Shown in pieces: positions 53,987 to 64,000 of a stretch of DNA of 64,000 bases (its first letter is position 1; each line of letters begins with the position of its first letter). The stretch comes from Pseudomonas rhizoryzae (GTDB lineage: Bacteria > Pseudomonadota > Gammaproteobacteria > Pseudomonadales > Pseudomonadaceae). The notes under the pieces are model-generated. The model saw only the letters and a program-made list of their open reading frames with translations, was not told the DNA's origin and did not search any database. The stretch lies in the NCBI RefSeq assembly GCF_005250615.1, contig NZ_SULM01000006.1, forward strand, positions 1-64,000, written 5' to 3'. A program made the position numbers and the translations under genes.

Positions 53987-54901
53987 ATGCGCGCGAGCTA
54001 TCTTCTTCCGTTGATTGCTGTGATAGGGCTATCGGGTTGTGCTAACTGGAGCACCCTGTATCGAAAACCAAATTTCTCAGAGTCCGATTCATTACTGACT
54101 GATATAGGTGCAAGGGCTATTTTCGTTACTCCTCAAGATACGAAGGAGGGCCCAAACATTAATCTGCGCAATACACCGAAAACCATTGTCTGCGCAGAGC
54201 CGAGTCCAGATTCCATGCAAGCCTATGCCGCCAAACTCAACTGGAAGTTGCTATCGGACTCGGCTGTAACCCGGGATGCTGCCTTGGCCTACAGTACAGC
54301 CGCCAGTTACGTAGGCAATCGCACCCAGACGGTACAGCTACTACGAGACCAGCTGTATCGACTGTGTGAAGCCTATGCCAATGGCATTATCGACTCGGAT
54401 ACCTACACCATGCTGATGAGCAGGAGTCAGAGGTACACACTGGCGTTGGCCATGATCGATACTTCGCCGCCCTCTGTCACCCCTCCTCCCATAACTCCGG
54501 AAAAACCCGATCAAGATGATCCTAAGCCCAAGGCTCAAGAAAAAAAGATGCCGAATGAACGTTCCGTTACTACCAGGCCTGAGCCAAATCTTGAATCCAT
54601 AAAAATGTTGGTAGGTGCAGGTGACGAAGCCTATGTCTGTCTAAATTTTTTGAAACAGGCAGATACGGCCGCCAAGCCCACAGCCAATCAAGGGAAAGTT
54701 GAACAGTTCTGCCGAGCCCTTTTCGACGAAAAAATTAGAACAGCAAAGCTTGCAAACAACGCCTATGAATCTGCAATAAAACAGGCGGAAAAGACGGGAA
54801 CACCAGTTAGTCCGGTAGAAAGTCCACTCCCCCCTAACGTGATAGACAGAATAAGAATTTTCCATCTAGAAAAACCCCTTCCGCTTCCTCCCCAGCTTTA
54901 A
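53987..54901 (+). CDS. AT-rich lipoprotein of unknown function
   Basis: A 304-aa protein with a lipoprotein signal (SYLLPLIAVIGLSGC, lipobox LSGC). The middle part has an ordered domain (TIVCAEPSPDSMQAYA; VGNRTQTVQLLRDQLYRLCE; AYANGIIDSDTYTMLMSRSQ). A Pro/Lys-rich linker (PPPITPEKPDQDDPKPK) and a second helical part follow. The CAEPSPD and RTQTxQLLRD segments recall a widespread unnamed family of bacterial lipoproteins. The gene, most clearly its 3' half, is richer in A and T than its surroundings and uses codons such as ATA and AGA, which suggests horizontal origin. Ribosome site GAGGA. Function unknown. Confidence 0.8.
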   Translation: MRASYLLPLIAVIGLSGCANWSTLYRKPNFSESDSLLTDIGARAIFVTPQDTKEGPNINLRNTPKTIVCAEPSPDSMQAYAAKLNWKLLSDSAVTRDAALAYSTAASYVGNRTQTVQLLRDQLYRLCEAYANGIIDSDTYTMLMSRSQRYTLALAMIDTSPPSVTPPPITPEKPDQDDPKPKAQEKKMPNERSVTTRPEPNLESIKMLVGAGDEAYVCLNFLKQADTAAKPTANQGKVEQFCRALFDEKIRTAKLANNAYESAIKQAEKTGTPVSPVESPLPPNVIDRIRIFHLEKPLPLPPQL

Positions 54902-55024
54902 TGAATCCTCCGCAAGATCAGCGATTGCAGAAGACGTGCGATCCCAGTCGCTGGTCTGCGGAGCTTTAACTCTTGCTCTGCTATACTCCGCCCCCTCTTT
55001 TTTCGCTCTCGCCCAGGTTCATCC

Positions 55025-56608
<1,584 letters not shown>

Positions 56609-56618
56609 GGTTTGCTTC

Positions 56619-56645
56619 CTGGCCGGTGGACCCTCCGCCGGCCAG
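56619..56645. terminator. hairpin between convergent prfC and rmuC
   Basis: CTGGCCGG/CCGGCCAG, 8-bp perfect stem with an 11-bp loop, 11 bases after the prfC stop and before the rmuC end. No T-run. Confidence 0.5.
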
Positions 56646-56674
56646 CTGCCTCTGCTCTACTGCCCAGCCGCTAG

Positions 56675-58240
56675 TCAGCTGCGGTCTGCCAGCTCCACCA
56701 CGTTGAGTTCCAACTCCGCGCGCTCGGTCCACTGGCCATCCAGCTCGGTGCGTACCGCCACGCCCAGTTCCTTGAAGTCGGCCACCTGCTTGACCAGGTT
56801 GCCCGGCCCGCCCACCAGTTGGCCGCAGGCCTTGCGATAGGCCTCACCCGCCTTTTCCAGGCTCTTGCCGATGCCATCCATGCTGCCGAGGAAGGTACGC
56901 AGCTTGTCGTAGACCTTGCCGGCGCGGTCGGCCAGTTCCGCGGTGTGGCGATTCTGATCCTCGAAGCGCCAGAGTTGGCGGACGATATTGAGGCTGGTCA
57001 GCAGGGTGGTCGGGGTGGCCACCAGCACGTTCTGCTCGATGGCACGCTGGAACAGACTCTCGTCGGCCTTGAGCGCCTCGACGAAGGCCGATTCGATGGG
57101 GATGAACAGGAAGACCATCTCCGGCGAATTCAGCCCCGGCAGGCTGAAGTACTCGCGATCGGCCAGTTCGCGGATACGCTCGCCTACGGCACGTACGTGC
57201 TCGCCCAGGGCCAGGCGGCGCTCGCCTTCGTCTTCGCTGTTGACGTAGCGGGTATAGGCGTTGAGCGACACCTTGGCGTCCACCACCAGGTGTTTCTTCT
57301 GCGGCAGATGCACCAGCACGTCCGGCCGCCGGCGCCCGGTCTCGGTGGTGAAGCTGCGTTCGCGGACGAAGTCGCGCCCTTCGCGCAGGCCGGAGCGTTC
57401 CAGCACATTTTCCAGGATGAGTTCGCCCCAGTTGCCCTGGGCCTTCTTCTGGCCGCGCAGGGCAGTGGCCAGATCGTGGGCTTCCTGGGTGATCTGGCGG
57501 TTGAGCTCCTTGAGGTCGAGCAGTTGCTGACCGAGGGCCGCCTGCTGCTGGACGTCCTTGTGGTGGATGTCTTCGACCTTGGCGCGGAAGCCTTCGATCT
57601 GCTCGCGGAAGGGCCGCAGCAGGGCATCCAGCGACTGCTGGCTGTGCTGGGCGAAGGCCTGGCCCTTGGCTTCGAAGATGCGTCCGGCTAGCTGTTCGAA
57701 TTCCAGCTTGAGCTGCTCACGACTCTCGCGCAGCAACAGGTGCTGTTCCTGGAAGTGCTGTTCCTTCTGCTCCAGGGTGGTCTTGAGGGTGGCGTGTTCT
57801 TCGGCCAGGCGTGCATGGCGTTCCTGCACCTCGGCGTGCAGTTGTTGCTCGCGGTGCTGGCGCTCACGCAGTTCGGCGAGTTGCTCCTGGATGCACTGCA
57901 ACTGGGCGCGGGTGGCCTCGGCCAGGGCGTGCTGCTCGGCGGCCTGCAGCTGGGCCTGGCGGGTCTGCTGGCGCAACTCGGCCTCCAGCTCCCGATTGGC
58001 CTCCAGCTGACGCTGCAGGGTGGCGGTGCGTTCGCGTTCGGCGCCCAGCTCCACCACCTGGCGGCCATTGGCCAATTCGGCTCTTTGCAGGTCGTCGCGC
58101 AGCATGTCGTAGCGCTCGGCGGCGCTGTCGAGCTGCTGCTGGAGATAGCGCTGGCGGCCGGTCAGCCAGACGGCCGAACCGGCCCAGGCGGCCAACAGCA
58201 ACAGGGGAAGCACAAGGGAGGCGAAAGGCAGGGAAGTCAT
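56675..58240 (-). CDS. rmuC: DNA recombination protein RmuC
   Basis: A 521-aa RmuC: N-terminal membrane anchor (LVLPLLLLAAWAGSAVWL), a long coiled coil (residues about 30-200, rich in Gln, Arg and Glu) and a C-terminal nuclease-like domain with WGELILENVLERSGL, RRPDVLVHLPQKKHLVVDAK and SLNAYTRY. The family limits inversions at short inverted repeats; a PD-(D/E)XK nuclease fold is predicted. It is on the recD/recB strand but 75 bp away from recD. Confidence 0.93.
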   Translation of the reverse strand: MTSLPFASLVLPLLLLAAWAGSAVWLTGRQRYLQQQLDSAAERYDMLRDDLQRAELANGRQVVELGAERERTATLQRQLEANRELEAELRQQTRQAQLQAAEQHALAEATRAQLQCIQEQLAELRERQHREQQLHAEVQERHARLAEEHATLKTTLEQKEQHFQEQHLLLRESREQLKLEFEQLAGRIFEAKGQAFAQHSQQSLDALLRPFREQIEGFRAKVEDIHHKDVQQQAALGQQLLDLKELNRQITQEAHDLATALRGQKKAQGNWGELILENVLERSGLREGRDFVRERSFTTETGRRRPDVLVHLPQKKHLVVDAKVSLNAYTRYVNSEDEGERRLALGEHVRAVGERIRELADREYFSLPGLNSPEMVFLFIPIESAFVEALKADESLFQRAIEQNVLVATPTTLLTSLNIVRQLWRFEDQNRHTAELADRAGKVYDKLRTFLGSMDGIGKSLEKAGEAYRKACGQLVGGPGNLVKQVADFKELGVAVRTELDGQWTERAELELNVVELADRS

Positions 58241-58314
58241 GGCGCTCTCATCACGGACGGCTCCCCCTCACCTTAGGCAGGCCAGGCGGGAGCGTCCAGC
58301 AGTTATCTGTATAT

Positions 58315-60396
58315 TTACACAGTATTTCGCAAATCCAGGTCTAGCCCACTGACGCGCCGGACCCGCCGCGCCACCGCCTCGGCGAAGATGCCGCCACGGG
58401 CCTCGATGAGGGTGAAGTCATCACGGGCCCGAGTGATACCGGTGTACACCAGCTCCTTGGTCAGCACCGGGCTGAGTTGCTCAGGCAAGAGCAGCGCGGT
58501 ATGAGCGAATTCCGAGCCCTGGGACTTGTGCACGGTCATGGCGAACACCGTCTCCACCGCGGCGAGGCGACTGGGCAGGACGAATCTCAGGCCGCCGCTG
58601 CCATCGCCACGGGGAAAGGCGACCCGCAGCACCTTGCGCCCCGGCTGGGTGGCGTCGGGCAGGCAGAGGGTGATGCCGATGTCGCCGTTCATCAGCCCCA
58701 GGCTGTAGTCGTTGCGCGTCACCAGCACCGGGCGCCCTTCGTACCAGCCATGCTCGCCACTGAGCAGGCCCGCGGCCAACAGGGCACTGGTGATGCGCAG
58801 GTTGAGGCCTTCCACCCCCCAGGGGCCCTTGCGCACGGCGCAGAGCAGCTGGAAATCGTCGAAGGCGGCGAGCACCTGACCGGCCCAGTGCGTCCAGGCC
58901 GGATCGTCCAGTGCGGTATCCGCCTGGGGCCGCGCCTGGCGCAAGACCTCCAGATAATGCCGATACCCGCGAGCACGCCCTCGGCCCTCCAGCACCAGGC
59001 GCTCCAAGGCCCGATCCTCGGGCCCCTTGAGCAGCACCCGATGCAGGTCGGCGTAGCCGCCGTCGACCAGCACCTGCTGCGCACCCTGCCCATCCTGGGC
59101 ATTGACGCGGCGCGCCAGCTGGCCGATGCCGCTGCCGGCGCCGAAGCGGCGTGAGCGGCGCAGCATCACTACCTGTTGGGCCAGGGCATCGCCTTGGTCA
59201 TCGCCGACGGCCAGGTCGGCTGCCGCCAACGACTGGCCGCTCACCGCCTCCAGCCAGGCGCGGGTGGCGGGGCTGTAGCGCCCGGCTTCGGCATCGCGGC
59301 AGAGATCACCCAGCACCGCGCCCGCCTCCACCGAAGCCAACTGGTCCTTGTCGCCGAGCAGGATGAGGCGCGCCCGCGGCGGCAAGGCCGCCAACAGGCT
59401 GGCCATCATCTCCAGGTCGATCATCGAGGCCTCGTCCACCACCAGCACGTCCAACGGCAGTGGCTGTCCGCGGTGATGGCGGAAGTGGCGGGTATTGGGG
59501 CGACTGCCCAGCAATCGATGCACCGTAGTCACCCCGGTGGGGATGTGCCGGCGCAGCTCCTCGTCCACCGGCAGGCGGCTGACCTGGCCGCCGATGGACT
59601 CTGTGAGCCGCGCGGCGGCCTTGCCGGTGGGCGCGGCCAGGCGGATGCGCAAGGGACGACCGGCGGCCACCGCCGGTGCCTGGAGCAGCGCCAGCAGGCG
59701 AACCACGGTAGTCGTCTTGCCGGTGCCGGGACCGCCGGTGACGATGCTGAAGGCACCCCGCACCGCCAGGGCGCAGGCCAATTTCTGCCAGTCGGGCTCG
59801 CCGTCGGCCTCGATGTCTGGCGGAAACAACAGATCGAGACGCTCGGCGAGATCCGCTGGCAGGGGCTCCGGAGTGGCCAGCCGCTGGCGCAGGCTGGCGG
59901 CCACCTCGCGCTCGTAGTTCCAGTAGCGGCGCAGATAGAGGCGCTCGTCACCCAGCACCAGGGGGCGCTCCGGCGCGCTGCCGTCGCCATCGACCAGGGC
60001 GCTGGCCAGCAGCGCCTGGCGCCAGGCCTCCAGGCTATAACCCTGCAGCAGTTGCGACGGCAGCAGCGAGTTGCGCGCCTCGTCGCCCTCCGGTGGCAGC
60101 GACAGGGCCGCATCGGGATTGCGCAGGGTGGCGGCGAGATCCAGGCAGACATGACCATGGCCGAGCTGATGACTGGCCAGGGCCGCGGCCAAGAGCACCG
60201 CCGACTCGCCATTCGCTTCGAGTTCACCGAGAAAGCTGGTGAAGGCGCGGTCGACCTGGCGCAGCCAGCCGCGCTGGACCCAGAGCTCCAGCAGGCGAAA
60301 GAGGTCGTCACGGCGGCTCAGGGGCGACAAAGGGCTTTCCGGAACCAAGGAGGCCAGGCGCAACAGGCGTTCGGTGGCGGCGCTGAAATCAGACAT
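58315..60396 (-). CDS. recD: exodeoxyribonuclease V subunit RecD
   Basis: A 693-aa 5'-3' helicase of the RecBCD complex. Walker A is GGPGTGKTTTVVRLLALL; DVLVVDEASMIDLEMMASLL is motif II; the C-terminal AMTVHKSQGSEFAHTALLL is motif V, then LVYTGITRARDDFTLIEARG. N-terminal RecB-binding domain as usual. The ATG at 60396 overlaps the recB stop by 8 bp and follows GGAG, so the two are coupled. Confidence 0.95.
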   Translation of the reverse strand: MSDFSAATERLLRLASLVPESPLSPLSRRDDLFRLLELWVQRGWLRQVDRAFTSFLGELEANGESAVLLAAALASHQLGHGHVCLDLAATLRNPDAALSLPPEGDEARNSLLPSQLLQGYSLEAWRQALLASALVDGDGSAPERPLVLGDERLYLRRYWNYEREVAASLRQRLATPEPLPADLAERLDLLFPPDIEADGEPDWQKLACALAVRGAFSIVTGGPGTGKTTTVVRLLALLQAPAVAAGRPLRIRLAAPTGKAAARLTESIGGQVSRLPVDEELRRHIPTGVTTVHRLLGSRPNTRHFRHHRGQPLPLDVLVVDEASMIDLEMMASLLAALPPRARLILLGDKDQLASVEAGAVLGDLCRDAEAGRYSPATRAWLEAVSGQSLAAADLAVGDDQGDALAQQVVMLRRSRRFGAGSGIGQLARRVNAQDGQGAQQVLVDGGYADLHRVLLKGPEDRALERLVLEGRGRARGYRHYLEVLRQARPQADTALDDPAWTHWAGQVLAAFDDFQLLCAVRKGPWGVEGLNLRITSALLAAGLLSGEHGWYEGRPVLVTRNDYSLGLMNGDIGITLCLPDATQPGRKVLRVAFPRGDGSGGLRFVLPSRLAAVETVFAMTVHKSQGSEFAHTALLLPEQLSPVLTKELVYTGITRARDDFTLIEARGGIFAEAVARRVRRVSGLDLDLRNTV

Positions 60397-63300
60397 GGGC
60401 AAGCTCCGCACCGCTGAACAGCAGATCCAGGGTCTCGATCAGGGCCTGGGCGGGGCGCTCGACGAAGACGCCGTGGCCGGCCGGATCGCAACCGCGCAGG
60501 AAGAGGTAGACGGCCCCGCCGAAGTGGCGCTCGTAGCTGTAGTCGGGCAGCCGCGCCTTGAGCAGGCGGTGCACGGCCAGGCTGTAGAGCACGTATTGCA
60601 GGTCATAGCGTTTGGCGAGAACGGCGCTTTCCATGGCCGTGCGGGTATAGGCCGCGGCCTCGGCCCCCAGCCAGTTGGATTTGTAGTCCACCACGAAATA
60701 GCGCCCCTCGTGCTCGAAGACCAGGTCGATGAAGCCTTTGAACAGGCCGTTGAGCTGCCCTGGTTCCAGTACCGGCCGCGCCTGGCCGCCATGGGTGCCG
60801 CGACGCACCAGGTTATCCAGGCGCTCCAGATCGACGCCGTGGGTAGCGAACCAGAATTCCATCTCCACCTGGTAGCGCGCCAGCTCACCCAGGCGCTGGG
60901 CGCCGCCCGGCAGGGGCAGCGGCAAGGTTAGCAGCTGGCGCAGCCAGCTCTGCAGGATGGGAATCCAGTGATTCCAGCCGCGCCGCTGGCAGCGCCGGGC
61001 GATCAGGTCGTCGAGCCGCTCGGGCGCCGCCTGGATGGCGGCGAAGCCCTCCTCGCCGACCCATTCCAGCAGGCTGTGCAGGAAGGTGCCCGGACCGGGA
61101 CCGCGGGGGAAGCGATGCAGGTCTTCGCCAGCGGCAGGCTGGCGGGCCTCGTCCGGGGCGAGACGGTCGTCGTCGAACAGCTTCTGGGCCGCGGGCGTAT
61201 CCAGGTCCAGCTCCAGATTCAGCTGGCCCTCCTCCCGTGCCTCGCCCAGGCGCGTACCGATGCGCAAGGCACTGTAGGACGCGATCCACCAGTCCTCGCG
61301 GGCCGCACGCCGGGCGGTCAGGGCCTTGAGGGTCACCGGGGCCTCACGCGCTTCCGGTAGCCGCTCAGCACTGGCCTCCGGCAGCGGCAGGATGAGGCTG
61401 TCGGGCTGGGTGCCGATCAGGGTGCTTAGCGCGGTGGTCAGGGCGGCCGAACTCGCCAATGGCTCGCCACCGGTGGCCAGATAGCCCAGGGCACTGCGGG
61501 CGAAGCCGGAGTCCTTGCTACGTCCACGCTTGAGATCGGCCACCCCGACCCAACAGGCATGCCGGGCGCGGGTCAGGGCGACATAGAGCAGGCGCAGGTC
61601 CTCGGCCAGACGCTCGTCGTCGGCGCGGGCCAGGTCTTCGGCGGAGGGGCGGAAGGTCCGCTGCACCCGGCCCTGGTCGTCGTGATAGCGCAACGGCAGG
61701 CTGGCGCCCTCCTCGGCGCGGTAGGCACAGGCGAAGGGCAGGAATACCAGCGGGTATTCCAGGCCCTTGGACTTGTGCACCGTCACTACCTTGACCAACT
61801 CGGCGTCGCTTTCCAGCCGCAGGATCTGCTCGTCGGCAGCGCCCTGGGCGGCCAGTTGCTCGGCCAGGTGGCGAATCAACGCCTGCTCGCCATCCAGCTC
61901 GCCAGCGGCGCGCTGCAGCAGTTCGGCGAGGTGCAGCAGGTTGGTCAGTACCCGCTCGCCGTCGGCGCGGGCCATCAGCCGCTGTGGCAGGCGGAAGTCC
62001 TGCAGCAGGCGGCGCAGCATGGGCAGCACGCCCTGGCCGCGCCACAGCTGGCGATAGCCGCGGAATTGCAGCACCCGCGCCTCCCAGGCCTGCTCGTCGT
62101 GGTTGAGGGCGTCCAGTTCGGCCAGCGGCAGGTCGAGGGTCAGGCTGCCCAGGGCCGCACGCAGGCGGCGATCCACGTCGGGCTCGGCGCAGGCCTTGAG
62201 CCAGTCCAGCAGGCAGCGGGCCTCCTGGGCGGCGAACACCGAGTCCTTGTCCGACAGATAGACGCTGCGTACCCCGCGCCGCACCAGCGCCTGGCGCACC
62301 GCCTGGGCCTCGCTGCCGGCGCGTACCAGGATGGCGATATCGGCCGGTCGCAGCGGCTTGAGCTCGCCGTCCTCATGGCGAAAGCCCGCGCGCCCATCGG
62401 CGGCGAGGGTCAGCAACCGGACGATCTCGCTGGCGGTGCTCTCGGCCAGGCTGACGCGATAGGCGGTGCCGGCCAGGGGCTCGTCGCCGGCCAGGTGCCA
62501 GAAGGTCAGGGCCGCACCGGGTGCGCCGTCGATCTCCAGCACCTCACGCCGCCCTTGGGCGCGGACCGGCTCGAAGGGCACCGGATTGTCCTCACCCTGG
62601 CGGAACAGGAAGGCCGCGCGCGGCGCCGTCGTCTCACCATGCAGGAATACCTGGTTGACCGCGGCGACCATGGCGGCAGTAGAACGGAAATTGGTGTCCA
62701 GCGAATGCAGGTGGCCGGCATTGGCGCGACGGGCCTGTAGATAGGTGTGGATATCGGCGCCACGGAAGGCATAGATGGCCTGCTTGGGATCGCCGATCAG
62801 GAACAACCCGGTGCCCTCCCCCGCGCCATAGACGGTGCTGAAGATGCGGTACTGCACCGGGTCGGTGTCCTGGAATTCGTCAATCAGCGCCACCGGGAAT
62901 TGCTCGCGGATCAGCGCCGCCAGCCGTGCGCCGGCGCCATCGGCCTGCAGCGCCCTATCCAGGCGGGTGAGGATGTCGTCGAAACCCAGCTCGGCGCGGC
63001 GCAGCTTCTCGCGCTCGAATTTCTGCTGGACCCAGGCTGCGGCGTGTTCCAGCAAGGGCACCTCGGGGCTGGGCAGCTCGGCCAGTTGTCCGGGCAGGCG
63101 CGCCATGGCCGCCAGGGCCGGGTGATCCGGCGGGCTGGCCTTGGTCCAGACCTCGGCGAAGCCCTCCTCGGTCAGCCGGGTGAAGCCGGTGCCGATATCG
63201 AGGGCTTCACTGGCGGAATCCTCTGCCCAGGCGCCCAGCTTGTCGCACCAGGGCCCGAAGAATCTCTTCTGCAGCTTGCGCCCATCGACCACCTTGGCGT

Positions 63301-64000
63301 CGCAGCCAGCCTGGCAGAGATCACGCAACTCTTCCGCCCAAGCCGTCCAGGGCGCCTTGAGTGTTGCCAATCGCGCCTGGCGTTCGGCCAGGGCCGTGGC
63401 CAGCAACGTGGCGGGATCGCCCTGGGGTGCGCCCAAGGGTTCGCCCAGCAAGGGTCGCAGACGCGCCGCCAGGGCCCGGGGTTCGCCCCAGTGCTCGATG
63501 ACCCAGTCCAGCGCCGCGCCTTCGAGGGGATAGCAGAAGCGCCGCCAGTAGTCGCGCACCACCTGGGCGAGCAATTCGCTCTGGTCCTGCTCCAGGTTCT
63601 GCACGAAGAGGCTGCCGCTGTCGAAGGCATGCTCGCGCAGCATGCGCTGGCACCAACTGTGGATGGTGGAGACCGCCGCCTCGTCCATCCACTGGGCGGC
63701 GATATCCAGGCGCCGGGCGCAATCGGCCCAGGACTCGACGGGGAAATCTTCGCGCAAGGCGTCGAGCAGCGGATCGGGTGCCGCGATCTCGTCACGGAAG
63801 AAGCGGGCCGCTTCGGCCAGCCGATGGCGGATACGGTCACGCAGTTCCTGGGTGGCGGCCTCGGTGAAGGTCACCACCAGGATCTGCGGCGGCAACAACT
63901 CCCGGCCAAAAGCCGTCTCGGCCGTGCCATGGCCCAGCACCAGGCGCACATAGAGCGCGGAGATGGTGAAGGTCTTGCCGGTCCCGGCACTGGCCTCGAT
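60389..64000 (-). CDS. recB: exodeoxyribonuclease V subunit RecB (5' end outside window)
   Basis: The reading frame is open to the window edge, giving 1203 C-terminal residues; only the first few are missing, since the Walker A motif EASAGTGKTFT is the first thing seen. UvrD-type helicase parts follow (VALIDEFQDTDPVQYRIF; TVHKSKGLEYPLVFLPFAC; LLYVALTRARHACWVG). The C-terminal nuclease domain has GFIDLVFEHEGRYFVVDYKS with the metal-binding Asp and Lys. RecB acts with RecC and RecD on double-strand ends and recognises Chi with RecC. recC is expected just beyond the right edge. Confidence 0.96.
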   Translation of the reverse strand: MEASAGTGKTFTISALYVRLVLGHGTAETAFGRELLPPQILVVTFTEAATQELRDRIRHRLAEAARFFRDEIAAPDPLLDALREDFPVESWADCARRLDIAAQWMDEAAVSTIHSWCQRMLREHAFDSGSLFVQNLEQDQSELLAQVVRDYWRRFCYPLEGAALDWVIEHWGEPRALAARLRPLLGEPLGAPQGDPATLLATALAERQARLATLKAPWTAWAEELRDLCQAGCDAKVVDGRKLQKRFFGPWCDKLGAWAEDSASEALDIGTGFTRLTEEGFAEVWTKASPPDHPALAAMARLPGQLAELPSPEVPLLEHAAAWVQQKFEREKLRRAELGFDDILTRLDRALQADGAGARLAALIREQFPVALIDEFQDTDPVQYRIFSTVYGAGEGTGLFLIGDPKQAIYAFRGADIHTYLQARRANAGHLHSLDTNFRSTAAMVAAVNQVFLHGETTAPRAAFLFRQGEDNPVPFEPVRAQGRREVLEIDGAPGAALTFWHLAGDEPLAGTAYRVSLAESTASEIVRLLTLAADGRAGFRHEDGELKPLRPADIAILVRAGSEAQAVRQALVRRGVRSVYLSDKDSVFAAQEARCLLDWLKACAEPDVDRRLRAALGSLTLDLPLAELDALNHDEQAWEARVLQFRGYRQLWRGQGVLPMLRRLLQDFRLPQRLMARADGERVLTNLLHLAELLQRAAGELDGEQALIRHLAEQLAAQGAADEQILRLESDAELVKVVTVHKSKGLEYPLVFLPFACAYRAEEGASLPLRYHDDQGRVQRTFRPSAEDLARADDERLAEDLRLLYVALTRARHACWVGVADLKRGRSKDSGFARSALGYLATGGEPLASSAALTTALSTLIGTQPDSLILPLPEASAERLPEAREAPVTLKALTARRAAREDWWIASYSALRIGTRLGEAREEGQLNLELDLDTPAAQKLFDDDRLAPDEARQPAAGEDLHRFPRGPGPGTFLHSLLEWVGEEGFAAIQAAPERLDDLIARRCQRRGWNHWIPILQSWLRQLLTLPLPLPGGAQRLGELARYQVEMEFWFATHGVDLERLDNLVRRGTHGGQARPVLEPGQLNGLFKGFIDLVFEHEGRYFVVDYKSNWLGAEAAAYTRTAMESAVLAKRYDLQYVLYSLAVHRLLKARLPDYSYERHFGGAVYLFLRGCDPAGHGVFVERPAQALIETLDLLFSGAELAHV

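Overview
The window is a GC-rich, gene-dense piece of a gammaproteobacterial chromosome, almost certainly Pseudomonas. The signs are the block rpsP-rimM-trmD-rplS, thioesterase-xerD-dsbC-hom-thrC-yaeQ-recJ, the cyanide-insensitive-type bd oxidase cioAB with its DUF2474 small subunit, prfB-lysS, and recB-recD at the right edge. A P. oryzihabitans-like species is my guess from overall feel, not something the sequence proves. No tRNA, rRNA, CRISPR array, prophage or complete insertion sequence was seen.

Layout. 1-5710: tandem palindromic repeats, an unknown 315-aa protein, folA, a membrane protein/GTPase pair (DUF2868/DUF3482) and an alpha/beta hydrolase. 5711-6863: a gene-free compound repeat made of two inverted arms of about 350 bp around an AT-rich core. 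6864-12796: the cioAB oxidase, an MFS exporter and a chemoreceptor. 12879-18065: an SDR glucose-dehydrogenase-like gene overlapping a GH15 trehalase/glucoamylase-like gene, then cbpM-cbpA and a ZntB-type metal transporter. 18354-28089: lysS-prfB (with the programmed frameshift), an MHS transporter, a GMC oxidoreductase divergent from a LysR regulator, a DUF533 protein, a SnoaL-like secreted protein and an Old Yellow Enzyme. 28215-39430: the conserved housekeeping block recJ, yaeQ, thrC, hom, dsbC, xerD, thioesterase, rplS-trmD-rimM-rpsP and ffh, nearly all on the minus strand. 39567-48901: ypjD, a second MHS transporter, purT, DUF1289, two Nudix hydrolases, an L,D-transpeptidase and a four-gene OpuC-type osmoprotectant ABC importer. 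48902-54901: an accessory stretch with a 63-aa orphan, a secreted GH5 glycosidase, a membrane acyltransferase, a LuxR-type regulator and an AT-rich lipoprotein gene. 55025-64000: prfC, rmuC, recD and 5'-truncated recB.

The most notable signals are non-coding. Two short stem-loops lie directly at start codons and enclose the Shine-Dalgarno sequence: one before the SDR/GH15 operon (12850-12875) and one before cbpA (16994-17028). The compound repeat core carries four copies of the 9-mer TTTGGCACC in alternating orientation (6213-6396). A MITE-like family with AGAGCCTGTTCA ends occurs three times. A second palindromic family (GTAGGTTGGGTTGAG ends) occurs four times, each time at the 3' end of a gene. 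A perfect TGTGA-N6-TCACA Vfr/CRP-type site precedes the chemoreceptor.
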